NCBI RefSeq assembly: GCF_900103365.1
Contig: NZ_LT629703.1
Span: 6,868,501 to 6,932,500 of the forward strand
DNA length: 64,000 bases
Direction of reading: 5' to 3'
Source of the DNA: Afipia sp. GAS231
Lineage (GTDB): Bacteria > Pseudomonadota > Alphaproteobacteria > Rhizobiales > Xanthobacteraceae
Of this stretch, positions 27,398 through 37,318 are shown piece after piece. The position numbers were made by a program, and so were the translations under genes. The stretch's first letter is position 1, and the number at the start of each line of letters is the position of its first letter. The notes beneath the pieces were generated by a model. It did no database searches. It was not told where the DNA came from and saw only the letters and a program-made list of their open reading frames with translations.

Positions 27398-29131
27398 ATG
27401 ACGACCTTCCAGGAAGCGCGCGCGTTTCTGCTCAAGCACCGTACCGACTATGATGCGGCCGTGAAGGGGTTTCGCTGGCCCGATCCGGTTCCGTTCAACT
27501 GGGCGCTGGACTGGTTCGATGCCGAACTGGCCAGCAATGCCGAAAGCAAAGACCGTACGGCGCTGTGGATTGTCGATGCAGCCAGCGACAAGCAGACCAA
27601 GCTGTCATTCGCGACGTTGTCCCGCCGCTCCAACCAGGTGGCAAACTTCCTGCGCGCGCAGGGACTGAAGCGCGGCGATCATCTGCTGTTGCTGCTCGGC
27701 AATGTCGTGCCGTTGTGGGAGACCATGCTGGCGGCGATCAAGCTCGGCGTCGTCGTGATCCCCGCGACCACGCTTCTGACGCCCGATGAACTGCGCGACC
27801 GGCTCGATCGCGGCCGGGCCAAGGTGGTGGTGGCCTCGCAGGACCAGGTCGCGAAATTCACGAGCCTTGGTGGCGACAAACTCATTCGCATCGTGGTGGG
27901 TGCGTCGTCGAAGCATGACGGTTGGCTGCCGTTCGAGGACGCCTCAAGCGCGTCCGAAGCCTTCGCAGCCGATGGGCCGACCAACGCCGACGATCCGATG
28001 CTGCTCTATTTCACCTCGGGCACGACGGCGAAACCAAAGCTGGTGCTGCACAGCCAGCGCAGTTATCCCGTCGGCGGACTGTCGACGATGTTCTGGCTGG
28101 GCTTGCAGCCCGGCGACGTGCACCTGAACATTTCATCGCCGGGCTGGGCCAAGCACGCCTGGAGCTGTTTTTTCGCGCCGTGGAATGCAGGTGCTGCCGT
28201 GTTCGTGGTCAACCAGCCGCGCTTCGACGCCAAGGCGCTGCTCGCGACCGTCGGCCGCTGCGGCGTCACCACGCTGTGCGCGCCGCCGACGGTGTGGCGA
28301 CTGTTCATCCAGGAGCGGCTGGCGGATTTCAAGGTGAGCTTGCGCGAAGTCTGCGGCGCCGGTGAACCGCTCAATCCGGAAGTGATCGATCAGGTGAAGG
28401 CCGCGTGGGGATTGACGATCCGCGACGGCTACGGCCAGACCGAAACCACAGCACTTGCCGGCAATTCGCCGGGCCAGAAGGTCAAGGTCGGTTCGATGGG
28501 CCGGCCGCTGCCAGGCTACCGCGTTCAGATCACCGACAATGACGGCCACATCACCAAGGAGGGCGAGGTCACGCTGGTGCTCGGCGCCGACCGCCCGGCG
28601 GGCCTGATGCAGGGCTATCAGGGCGACGACGGCAAACTCAGCGGCGCCGACGGCGATCTCTACCGCAGCGGCGATGTGGTGTTTGCCGACGACGAGGGCT
28701 ACCTGACCTTCGTCGGCCGCTCCGACGACGTGTTCAAGTCGTCCGACTATCGCATCAGCCCGTTCGAACTGGAAAGCGTGCTGCTCGAACACGAAGCGGT
28801 TGCGGAAGCCGCCGTCGTGCCGAGCCCGGATCCGATCAGGCTCGCGGTCCCGAAGGCCTATGTGCTGCTGGTGGCGGAGGTGGCGCGTTCGCCGGAAACG
28901 GCGCTATCGATCTTCCAGCACCTGCACACGAGGCTGGCGCCGTTCAAGCGCATCCGCCGGATCGAGCTGGTGACGGAACTGCCGAAGACGATTTCGGGAA
29001 AAATCCGCCGCGTGCAGCTGCGCCGGCTGGAACATGATAATGTCAGAGACGATGCGTTGCGCGGACAGGAGTTCCGCGAAGAAGAATTCCCGGAGCTGCA
29101 GAAGGTGCGGACGGCCGGGTCCGAGAGTTGA
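27398..29131 (+). CDS. Acyl-CoA synthetase (AMP-forming)
   Basis: The ATG at 27398 follows ACGGAG; a TTG one codon upstream is the only alternative. The 577-residue ANL-superfamily ligase has the P-loop LLYFTSGTTAKPKLVLH (~residue 200), the adenine motif DGYGQTETT (~345), the hinge region SGDVVFADDEGYLTFVGRSDDVFKSS (seen as GRSDD), and the thioester-step Lys in LPKTISGKIRRVQLRR near the end. It is most like acetyl/medium-chain acyl-CoA synthetases. It follows mmsB by 17 bases; the substrate may be isobutyrate or another short acid, which is inference. Confidence 0.92.
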   Translation: MTTFQEARAFLLKHRTDYDAAVKGFRWPDPVPFNWALDWFDAELASNAESKDRTALWIVDAASDKQTKLSFATLSRRSNQVANFLRAQGLKRGDHLLLLLGNVVPLWETMLAAIKLGVVVIPATTLLTPDELRDRLDRGRAKVVVASQDQVAKFTSLGGDKLIRIVVGASSKHDGWLPFEDASSASEAFAADGPTNADDPMLLYFTSGTTAKPKLVLHSQRSYPVGGLSTMFWLGLQPGDVHLNISSPGWAKHAWSCFFAPWNAGAAVFVVNQPRFDAKALLATVGRCGVTTLCAPPTVWRLFIQERLADFKVSLREVCGAGEPLNPEVIDQVKAAWGLTIRDGYGQTETTALAGNSPGQKVKVGSMGRPLPGYRVQITDNDGHITKEGEVTLVLGADRPAGLMQGYQGDDGKLSGADGDLYRSGDVVFADDEGYLTFVGRSDDVFKSSDYRISPFELESVLLEHEAVAEAAVVPSPDPIRLAVPKAYVLLVAEVARSPETALSIFQHLHTRLAPFKRIRRIELVTELPKTISGKIRRVQLRRLEHDNVRDDALRGQEFREEEFPELQKVRTAGSES

Positions 29132-29146
29132 AGAGAGAACTAATCA

Positions 29147-29626
29147 ATGAATGAAGTCTGGAAGAAGCCGCCGGTCTCGCTGGAGGCCTATCAGGCCATG
29201 GTCGGCAAGGAGATCGGCGTGTCGTCATGGCATTTGCTCGATCAGAACCGGATCAACGTCTATGCCGACGTGATCGAGGATCATCAGTTCATCCATGTCG
29301 ATCCGGAGCGGGCCAAGCGGGAAACCGCGTTCGGCAACACCATCGCGCACGGCTTTCTGACGATGTCGCTGATGTCGATCATGTCCTACGAGGTGATGCC
29401 GGTCATCGAAGGCACCGCGATGGGCGTGAACTACGGCTTTGACAAGCTGCGCTTCCTCTCGCCGGTGCGCGCCGGCTCGCGCGTCCGTGGTCGCTTTACG
29501 CTGGCAGAGGCAAAACTGCGCAAGCCGAAGGAACTGCAGTCCCGCACCAACGTCACCGTCGAGATCGAGGGCGAGGACAAGCCGGCTTTGGTCGCCGACT
29601 GGATCGGGTTGATTTATTTCGACTAA
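29147..29626 (+). CDS. MaoC family dehydratase (R-specific enoyl-CoA hydratase-like)
   Basis: The 159-residue hot-dog protein carries the hydratase-2 motif with catalytic Asp and His in VIEDHQFIHVDPERAK (~residues 42-57) and the following NTIAHGFLTMSLM helix. It fits a single-domain (R)-hydratase that adds water to trans-enoyl-CoA. It sits 15 bases after the acyl-CoA synthetase and before the SDR gene, which would oxidise its product. The chain length preferred is unknown. Confidence 0.92.
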   Translation: MNEVWKKPPVSLEAYQAMVGKEIGVSSWHLLDQNRINVYADVIEDHQFIHVDPERAKRETAFGNTIAHGFLTMSLMSIMSYEVMPVIEGTAMGVNYGFDKLRFLSPVRAGSRVRGRFTLAEAKLRKPKELQSRTNVTVEIEGEDKPALVADWIGLIYFD

Positions 29627-29635
29627 GCTTTGCTC

Positions 29636-29721
29636 GTCATGGCCGGGCTTGACCCGGCCATCCATCCTTGTTCAAAAGCTTCCCTGTTTTGACGGATGCC
29701 CGGGTCAAGCCCGGGCATGAC
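29636..29721. repeat. Dispersed palindromic repeat, GTCATGGCCGGGC type
   Basis: GTCATGGCCGGGCTTGACCCGG pairs with CCGGGTCAAGCCCGGGCATGAC with few mismatches, around a spacer with an AAGCTT core. It lies between the MaoC and SDR genes, so a possible operon is interrupted by a strong stem-loop. A partial relative lies at 37116. Confidence 0.85.
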
Positions 29722-29740
29722 AAGTATCCGGGAAATAATC

Positions 29741-30658
29741 ATGGCAATCAGGTTTGACGGACGCGTCGCTATCGTTACCGGCGCGGGCAATGGTCTGGGA
29801 CGGGCGCATGCGCTGGGGCTGGCCAGCCGCGGCGCCAAGGTAGTCGTCAACGATTTCGGCGGCGCCCGCGACGGCACCGGCGGATCGCTGTCGCCGGCCG
29901 AGGCCGTGGTCGAGGAGATCCGCAAAGCCGGCGGCACCGCGATGGCCGACGGCGCCGACGTCTCGAAGTTCGCACAAGTCACCGCGATGGTCGAGCGCGC
30001 CACCAAGGAGTGGGGCAGCGTCGATATGTTGTGCGCCAATGCCGGCATCCTGCGCGACAAGTCGTTTGCGAAAATGGATGTCGCCGACTTTGCCAAGGTG
30101 CTCGATGTCCATCTCGTCGGCACGTTCTACTGTTGTAAGGCGGTTTGGGACGGCATGCGCGAGCGCAATTACGGCCGTATCGTACTGACGACGTCGTCAT
30201 CGGGCCTGTTCGGCAATTTCGGCCAGGCCAACTACGGCGCGGCCAAGGCCGGCATGGTCGGTCTGATGAACGTGCTGGCCGAGGAAGGTCGCAAGAACAA
30301 CATCCGCGTCAACACCATCTCGCCGACGGCGGCAACCCGCATGACCGAGGAATTGCTGCCGCCGCAGGCGCTGGCCTTGATGCGCCCGGAGGCGATCACG
30401 CCTGCGGTAGAATTTCTGCTCAGCGAAGACGCGCCGACCCGCACCATCATGGGCGCGGGCGCCGGCTCGTTCGCGGTGATCAAGATCATCGAGACCGAGG
30501 GTGTCAATCTGGCCCAATCCGACTGGACGCCGGATGCGATCGCCGCGCATTTCGCCGAGATCAGCGACATGTCCAAGGCGAAAGCGTTGCAGGGCGCGTT
30601 CGAGCAGACGCAGAAGTATGTGGCGCAGGCCGCAGCAAGGGCGGGGATCAAGCTTTAA
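29741..30658 (+). CDS. SDR family oxidoreductase, (3R)-hydroxyacyl-CoA dehydrogenase-like
   Basis: The ATG at 29741 gives 305 residues. The Rossmann motif TGAGNGLGRAHALGLASRG, then VVNDFGG, is typical of the dehydrogenase unit of peroxisomal multifunctional enzyme type 2. The catalytic set is visible: Asn in CANAGIL, Ser in TTSSSGLFG, and Tyr-x3-Lys in NYGAAKAGMVGL. With the MaoC hydratase upstream it could complete an (R)-3-hydroxyacyl-CoA oxidation module. A start extension into the repeat was rejected. Confidence 0.92.
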   Translation: MAIRFDGRVAIVTGAGNGLGRAHALGLASRGAKVVVNDFGGARDGTGGSLSPAEAVVEEIRKAGGTAMADGADVSKFAQVTAMVERATKEWGSVDMLCANAGILRDKSFAKMDVADFAKVLDVHLVGTFYCCKAVWDGMRERNYGRIVLTTSSSGLFGNFGQANYGAAKAGMVGLMNVLAEEGRKNNIRVNTISPTAATRMTEELLPPQALALMRPEAITPAVEFLLSEDAPTRTIMGAGAGSFAVIKIIETEGVNLAQSDWTPDAIAAHFAEISDMSKAKALQGAFEQTQKYVAQAAARAGIKL

Positions 30659-30664
30659 GGGAGC

Positions 30665-30746
30665 CGTCATTCCGGGCGATGCGAAGCATCGAACCCGGAA
30701 GTTCGAGATTCCGGGTTCACGCGAAGACGCGTGCCCCGGAATGACG
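30665..30746. repeat. Dispersed palindromic repeat, CGTCATTCCGGG type (simple form)
   Basis: The ends CGTCATTCC and GGAATGACG pair, and inner CGAACCCGGAA pairs with TTCCGGGTTC. It lacks the GCAATTGC-core insert found in copies at 1412 and 55458. Confidence 0.85.
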
Positions 30747-30759
30747 TAAACCGGTGCCC

Positions 30760-31995
30760 ATGTCACCACCTCCCAAAACCATCGCCATCCTTGGCGCAGG
30801 CCCCGCCGGCCTGATGGCCGCCGAGGTGCTCGCGCGGGGCGGTGCCGCCGTCACCGTCTACGACGCGATGCCATCCGTCGGCCGCAAGTTCCTGATGGCG
30901 GGACGAGGCGGGCTGAACCTGACCCATAGCGAGCCGTTGCCGCAATTCCTTGCACGGTACCGCGAGGCCGCGCCGCATCTTCAGGCTGCGGTCGACGCAT
31001 TCCCGCCGAATGCCTTGCGCGACTGGAGCGAAGCGCTGGGGCAGGAGACCTTCGTCGGTTCCAGCGGACGCGTGTTTCCAAAAGCGTTCAAGGCATCGCC
31101 CTTGCTGCGCGCATGGCTGCGGCGGCTGGATTCGATGGGCGTAAAATTGGCGCTGCGTCACCGCTGGACCGGCTGGGGCGAAAACGGCCATCTCCGCTTT
31201 CAAACGCCGGACGGACCGCGCACCGCCGAGGCCGACGCCACCGTGCTGGCGCTCGGCGGCGCGAGCTGGCCGCGGTTGGGATCGGATGGGTCGTGGGCGG
31301 AAACGCTCGCGGCGAAAGGTTTCAAGATATCCCGGCTCCGGCCGGCCAATTCCGGCTTCACCGTCGCCTGGTCGGAGATCTTTCGCGACCGCTTCGAAGG
31401 GCAGCCGCTCAAGGGTGTGGCGCTGACATCAGGCCTGAACACCGTGCGCGGCGAGGCCATCGTTACCCGCACCGGCATCGAAGGTGGAGCGATCTATGCG
31501 CTGTCGGCCGATTTGCGCGAGGCGATCGACAGTTCGGGGGCGGCAACCCTGCACATCGCCCTGCGGCCCGATCTTGAGGCGAACGACTTGATCGCGAAGC
31601 TTTCAGCGCCGAAGGGAAAACAATCGCTCTCCAACTTCCTGCGCAAGGCCGCAGGCCTGTCGCCGGTTGCCATCGGATTGCTGCAGGAAGCGGCGAAGGC
31701 TGCCGGCGTGTCGCTATCGTTGCTGTCTCCCGCGGATCTTGCGCGGCTGATCAACGCCGTCCCGATCGAACTCACCGGCACAGCCCCGATCGCGCGCGCG
31801 ATCTCGACCGCGGGCGGGATCGTGTTCGACGAGCTCGATCCCGATTACATGCTTCGCCGCTTGCCCGGCGTGTTCGTGGCCGGCGAGATGCTCGATTGGG
31901 AAGCGCCGACCGGCGGTTATCTGCTGCAGGCCTCGTTCGCGACAGGTGCGGCGGCGGGGCGGGGGGCTCTCAAATGGTTGAGTCACGAAACCTAA
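30760..31995 (+). CDS. HI0933-family flavoprotein (TIGR03862-type, putative NAD(P)/FAD oxidoreductase)
   Basis: The dinucleotide-binding motif AILGAGPAGLMAAEVLARGG starts at residue ~8, and SVGRKFLMAGRGGLNLTHSE (seen as GRKFLMAGRGGLN) is the hallmark of the HI0933/YhiN group. The C-terminal FAD contact reads LPGVFVAGEMLDWEAPTGGY. The length from ATG 30760 is 411; a GTG two codons upstream is possible. Family members are flavoproteins of unsettled physiological role. The gene stands alone between two palindromic repeats. Confidence 0.9.
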   Translation: MSPPPKTIAILGAGPAGLMAAEVLARGGAAVTVYDAMPSVGRKFLMAGRGGLNLTHSEPLPQFLARYREAAPHLQAAVDAFPPNALRDWSEALGQETFVGSSGRVFPKAFKASPLLRAWLRRLDSMGVKLALRHRWTGWGENGHLRFQTPDGPRTAEADATVLALGGASWPRLGSDGSWAETLAAKGFKISRLRPANSGFTVAWSEIFRDRFEGQPLKGVALTSGLNTVRGEAIVTRTGIEGGAIYALSADLREAIDSSGAATLHIALRPDLEANDLIAKLSAPKGKQSLSNFLRKAAGLSPVAIGLLQEAAKAAGVSLSLLSPADLARLINAVPIELTGTAPIARAISTAGGIVFDELDPDYMLRRLPGVFVAGEMLDWEAPTGGYLLQASFATGAAAGRGALKWLSHET

Positions 31996-31998
31996 CCC

Positions 31999-32077
31999 CG
32001 TCATTGCGAGCGTAGCGAAGCAATCCATCGCGCCGCAAAAAGAAAGAATGGATTGCTTCGCTACGCTCGCAATGACG
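31999..32077. repeat. Dispersed palindromic repeat with 30-bp perfect arms
   Basis: The arms run 31999-32028 and 32048-32077, beginning CGTCATTGCGAGCGTAGCG and ending CGCTACGCTCGCAATGACG, and pair without mismatch around a 19-base A-rich loop. It sits between convergent genes. It is the cleanest copy of this family in the window. Confidence 0.93.
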
Positions 32078-32087
32078 GCTGTGAGAC

Positions 32088-33170
32088 CTAGCGCAACTTC
32101 CCCCGCGCTGCGACCGGAAGCACGCCCACGATCTCGTCACCGCGCACCATCAGCACTTCGTCCATCATGTTGACGACGACGCAGACGTGGTTGGGCACGA
32201 TCCGCACGACGTCGCCGACGACGGGCCGCGTATTGCTGCGGGCGAGGTCGAGAAAACCGTGCTCCTCGGCGAAACGCGCGATCTTGGCCTCGGGATGTTC
32301 CAGAATGAGTCCGTGGCCGTCGAGGCCGCCGCCGGTGTCCGAGGTCAGCGTCTTGGAGCCTGCATCGAGAATGCCGCGGTCGGGGCCAGCGCGGCTGACC
32401 ACGGTAGAATAGATGTTCAGCGCGCAATCATCCCAGTCGGCGACGCCGGCCGCGACCTGCATGCGGTCGTTGTAGATGTAAGTGCCGGGCCGGTGCTCGG
32501 TGGCCCCCTTCAGCTTGCCGACGTTTTTCAGGTTCGGCGTGCCGCCGGTCGAGACGATGGTGGCGTCGAGGCCGTGGGCGCGGACGCCGGCCAACGCCTC
32601 GTCGAAGAACTTCTGTGCGTCGGCCCAACCGGTCTCGGTCGGGTACAGCATGAAGCCCGCGAAGACCAATCCCTTGGACGCCGCGATCTCGCGCGCCAGC
32701 GCGATGGCCTCAGTGGGTGTTTCGACGCCGGCGCGCTTGCGCCCGGTGTCGCATTCGACCACCACAGACAAAGGTCGGCCTGAGACCGCAGCTGCCTGGG
32801 GCAGACCTGCGATGACCGTCGAATTATCGGCAGCGACGGTCATGTTGGCCTTGCCCTGCAACGCGCCGAGCCGGGCCATCTTTTCCTCGCCGATCAGGTT
32901 GTAGCTGATCAGGATGTCGTCGATCCCGGCATCTGCCATGATCTCGGCTTCGCCGAGCTTCTGGCAGGTGATGCCTTTGGCGCCGGCCGCAATCTGCATC
33001 TGCGCCAGCAGTGGGCTCTTGTGGGTCTTGATATGCGGCCGGTTGGCGACCCCGGCGGCATCGCAGGCCGCCTGGATGCGGGCGATGTTGCGCTCGACCC
33101 GGTCCATGTCGATCACGGCGGCCGGCGTGCCGTATTCTCGGGCGATTTTGGCGGCGAGGGATGTGGTCAT
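32088..33170 (-). CDS. DSD1-type PLP enzyme (D-threonine aldolase/D-serine dehydratase-like)
   Basis: The 360-residue fold-type III PLP protein has an alanine-racemase-like barrel with the PLP Lys in RPHIKTHKSPLLA (~residue 49). Its C-terminal domain carries the metal-binding pair in IVPNHVCVVVN (His and Cys, ~residue 333), the mark of D-threonine aldolases and eukaryotic-type D-serine dehydratases. It would cleave D-3-hydroxy amino acids. It lies downstream of uup on the same strand with a 63-base gap. Exact substrate unknown. Confidence 0.9.
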   Translation of the reverse strand: MTTSLAAKIAREYGTPAAVIDMDRVERNIARIQAACDAAGVANRPHIKTHKSPLLAQMQIAAGAKGITCQKLGEAEIMADAGIDDILISYNLIGEEKMARLGALQGKANMTVAADNSTVIAGLPQAAAVSGRPLSVVVECDTGRKRAGVETPTEAIALAREIAASKGLVFAGFMLYPTETGWADAQKFFDEALAGVRAHGLDATIVSTGGTPNLKNVGKLKGATEHRPGTYIYNDRMQVAAGVADWDDCALNIYSTVVSRAGPDRGILDAGSKTLTSDTGGGLDGHGLILEHPEAKIARFAEEHGFLDLARSNTRPVVGDVVRIVPNHVCVVVNMMDEVLMVRGDEIVGVLPVAARGKLR

Positions 33171-33233
33171 CGGGAAGTCCTATTTCTTGCGCGTGTTCTG
33201 ATCGCAAAACCGGTGCCCACTGCGGAACACGCG

Positions 33234-35045
<1,812 letters not shown>

Positions 35046-35054
35046 GCTCTCACT

Positions 35055-35552
35055 TCAATTCTGGTTCGGCGCGGGCTGTTCGGCGCGCTGGCGCTGGATC
35101 CGGCGAATGGTCTGGTCGAGCGTCGACAGAAACGCCGAACGGTCGCGGGGCGAGTAGGACTTCGGGCCACCGGTAACTTCGCCGGAGGAGCGCAAATCCG
35201 TCATCAGGTTGCGCACCGCCAAGGTCATGCCGATCGATTGTTCCGTGAACGGCTTGCCGTTCGGCGCGATCACTTCTGCACCTGATTTCACGCAGCGGCT
35301 GGCGAGCGGGATATCCGAGGTGATGACGATGTCGCCCTTGTGCGCGCGCTCCGCGATCCAGTCGTCGGCGGCATCCATGCCGGAACCGGCGGCGATACGC
35401 TCGATCAGCGGATCCTGCGGCACGCGGATGAAATTGCCCGCAACCACGCTGACCGGCAGGCCGTGCCGGATCGCGACGCGATAGATCTCGTCTTTCACCG
35501 GGCAGGCGTCGGCATCGACATAGATGCGGGTCAGGTTAGCGTCAGGCGGCAT
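35055..35552 (-). CDS. yaiI: YaiI/YqxD family protein (DUF188)
   Basis: The 165-residue protein opens with [19 protein letters not shown], the invariant DUF188 start, and has [29 protein letters not shown], also conserved and rich in Asp as in PIN-like folds. It probably resembles a nuclease-like fold, but no biochemical role is established. Upstream on the same strand of uup, so the pair may be cotranscribed. Length is normal for the family (~150). Confidence 0.93.
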   Translation of the reverse strand: MPPDANLTRIYVDADACPVKDEIYRVAIRHGLPVSVVAGNFIRVPQDPLIERIAAGSGMDAADDWIAERAHKGDIVITSDIPLASRCVKSGAEVIAPNGKPFTEQSIGMTLAVRNLMTDLRSSGEVTGGPKSYSPRDRSAFLSTLDQTIRRIQRQRAEQPAPNQN

Positions 35553-35708
35553 GAGGGGTGGATTCGGTCCAAATTCCGTTTCGCGGGTGGTACTCTATCG
35601 GGTCGGGAATTGCGAGGGAAACAGCGGCGGGAACATGCTTGCCATGGCACATTCTTCGCGTACGATAACCTTAGGAAATAACAACAAAATCAGAGGAAAC
35701 CTGAGGAC

Positions 35709-36497
35709 ATGACCAGCTACCGCGTCACCGCCTACAACACCTCGAAATTATCCGAAAACAAGATCCACGACGATGCCGTGGCGCGCCGGTTCGGCTTCTC
35801 GGGCGGCCTCGTCCCCGGCGTCGACGTTTTCGCCTACATGACCCATCTGCCGGTCGAAAAATGGGGCCGCGCCTTCCTCGAGCGCGGGCTGATGGACGCG
35901 CGCTTCGTCAAGCCGGTCTATGATGGCGAAGTCGCCGAACTCACCGGCAGCGAAAGCGGCGGCATCCTCTCGATCGAGGTCCATAGCCGCGACGGGCTCT
36001 GCGCCACCGGCACGGCGTCGTTTCCGTCGTCCGCGCCCGGCTTCTCTCTTGCAGATTTCACCGAAGTCGCACCGGTCGCCGAGCGCCATCCGGTCAATGC
36101 CGGCTCGTACGAAGTCGGCAAATGGCTTGGCACGCTGCCGCGCGACTGGGCCGGCGATGCGGCACGCGAATATCTCGCCGATATCCGGGAAACCGATCCG
36201 ATCTACGCGCGCGAAGGCCTCGGCCATCCCGGCCTGCTGCAGCGGGTGATGAACAAGGTGCTGGTCGACAACGCCATCCTGGGGCCGTGGATTCACGTCG
36301 GCAGCAAGATGCAGTTGCTCTCGGCCGCCAACGCCGGCGACGTCATCACGGCGCGCGCGAAAGTGACCGGCAATTACGACAAGAAGGGCCATCGCTTCGT
36401 CGAACTCGACGCGCTGGTTGTGGCTAACGGCAAGACGCCGCTGGCGCATTGCCACCACATCGCGATCTACCAGCCGCGCGAACAGGCCGCGGCGTAA
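35709..36497 (+). CDS. Hot-dog fold MaoC-like acyl dehydratase, hypothetical
   Basis: The 262-residue protein has ENKIHDDAVARRFGFSGGLVPGVDVFAYM, similar to the catalytic D-x4-H region of MaoC proteins but with His-Asp-Asp. Later segments (DARFVKPVYDGEV; HVGSKMQLLSAANAGDVITARAKVTGNY) look like two hot-dog units in one chain. The start follows CTGAGGAC closely. It is followed within 4 bases by a DsbA-type isomerase gene, so the two form an operon. Substrate unknown; dehydratase activity is unproven. Confidence 0.78.
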   Translation: MTSYRVTAYNTSKLSENKIHDDAVARRFGFSGGLVPGVDVFAYMTHLPVEKWGRAFLERGLMDARFVKPVYDGEVAELTGSESGGILSIEVHSRDGLCATGTASFPSSAPGFSLADFTEVAPVAERHPVNAGSYEVGKWLGTLPRDWAGDAAREYLADIRETDPIYAREGLGHPGLLQRVMNKVLVDNAILGPWIHVGSKMQLLSAANAGDVITARAKVTGNYDKKGHRFVELDALVVANGKTPLAHCHHIAIYQPREQAAA

Positions 36498-36501
36498 GCT
36501 C

Positions 36502-37110
36502 ATGCCCATCACCATCGATTATTACGTCAGCCTCAACTCGCCCTGGACTTATCTCGGCAGCGCACCGTTCGCCGAGATCGCGCGGCGTCATGGCGCGACC
36601 GTCAACGTCAAGCCGGCCAAGTTCGGGCCGATCTTCGAACAGACCGGCGGGCTGCCGCTGCCGAAGCGTTCGCCGCAGCGGCAGGCCTACCGCCTGATGG
36701 ATTTGAAGCGCTGGCGCGAGGTAAGGGAACGGCCGCTCAATCTCGAGCCCAGGCATTTCCCCTGCGACGACATCCCCGCGACGCGGCTTGTCATCGCGGC
36801 CAAGCTGCAGGGCAAGGACGCCCACCTTCTGTCGCTGGAGTTCGGCCGCGCGCTATGGGAGCGCGAGGAGAAGCTTGGCGATCCCGCCACCATCGCCTCG
36901 GCGGCCGAGCGCGCCGGCCTCGACGCCGCGGCCTTGCGCGCCGCCGGTCCATCGGATGCAGAGCTCGACGCGCTGCTCGATCAATACACCCAGGAAGCCG
37001 TGAAAGCCGGCGTGTTCGGCGCGCCGAGCTATGTGCTGCCGTCGGGTGAAATTTTTTGGGGCCAGGACCGGCTGGAGCTGTTGGACCGGGCGTTGAAGAT
37101 GGCGGCGTGA
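36502..37110 (+). CDS. 2-hydroxychromene-2-carboxylate isomerase/DsbA-family (kappa-GST-like) protein
   Basis: The 202-residue protein starts at ATG 36502, four bases after the preceding stop. It opens with a thioredoxin-like strand TIDYYVSLNSPWTYLGS, where Ser11-Pro12 occupies the glutathione-binding Ser position of HCCA isomerases. The C-terminal part has GVFGAPSYVLPSGEIFWGQDRLELLDRAL, the typical closing motif. It probably isomerises or conjugates with glutathione; a true naphthalene-pathway role is unlikely without partner genes. Confidence 0.88.
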   Translation: MPITIDYYVSLNSPWTYLGSAPFAEIARRHGATVNVKPAKFGPIFEQTGGLPLPKRSPQRQAYRLMDLKRWREVRERPLNLEPRHFPCDDIPATRLVIAAKLQGKDAHLLSLEFGRALWEREEKLGDPATIASAAERAGLDAAALRAAGPSDAELDALLDQYTQEAVKAGVFGAPSYVLPSGEIFWGQDRLELLDRALKMAA

Positions 37111-37115
37111 ACCTT

Positions 37116-37292
37116 GTTATTGCCGGGCATAGCCGTCTGAAGGACGGCGTCGCTTCCGCTCGCCTGTGACCCGGCAATCCATCTCCAACCCGTCATACCC
37201 GCGAAGGCGGGTATCCAGTACGCCGCGGCCTATCGGTTCTACAATGAGCGTCTCTGGAATACTGGGTCGCCCGGTCAAGCCGGGCGATGACA
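37116..37292. repeat. Composite palindromic repeats between isomerase and CoxL-like genes
   Basis: This stretch mixes pieces of at least two repeat families: TTATTGCCGGGC...GACCCGGCAATCC (37117-37180), and CCGTCATACCCGCGAAGGCGGGTATCC followed by GGGTCGCCCGGTCAAGCCGGGCGATGAC (37191-37290, stated as pairs). No coding potential was seen in it. Confidence 0.7.
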
Positions 37293-37318
37293 GCTGTATT
37301 TGTGGCGTCTAGTGAAGC

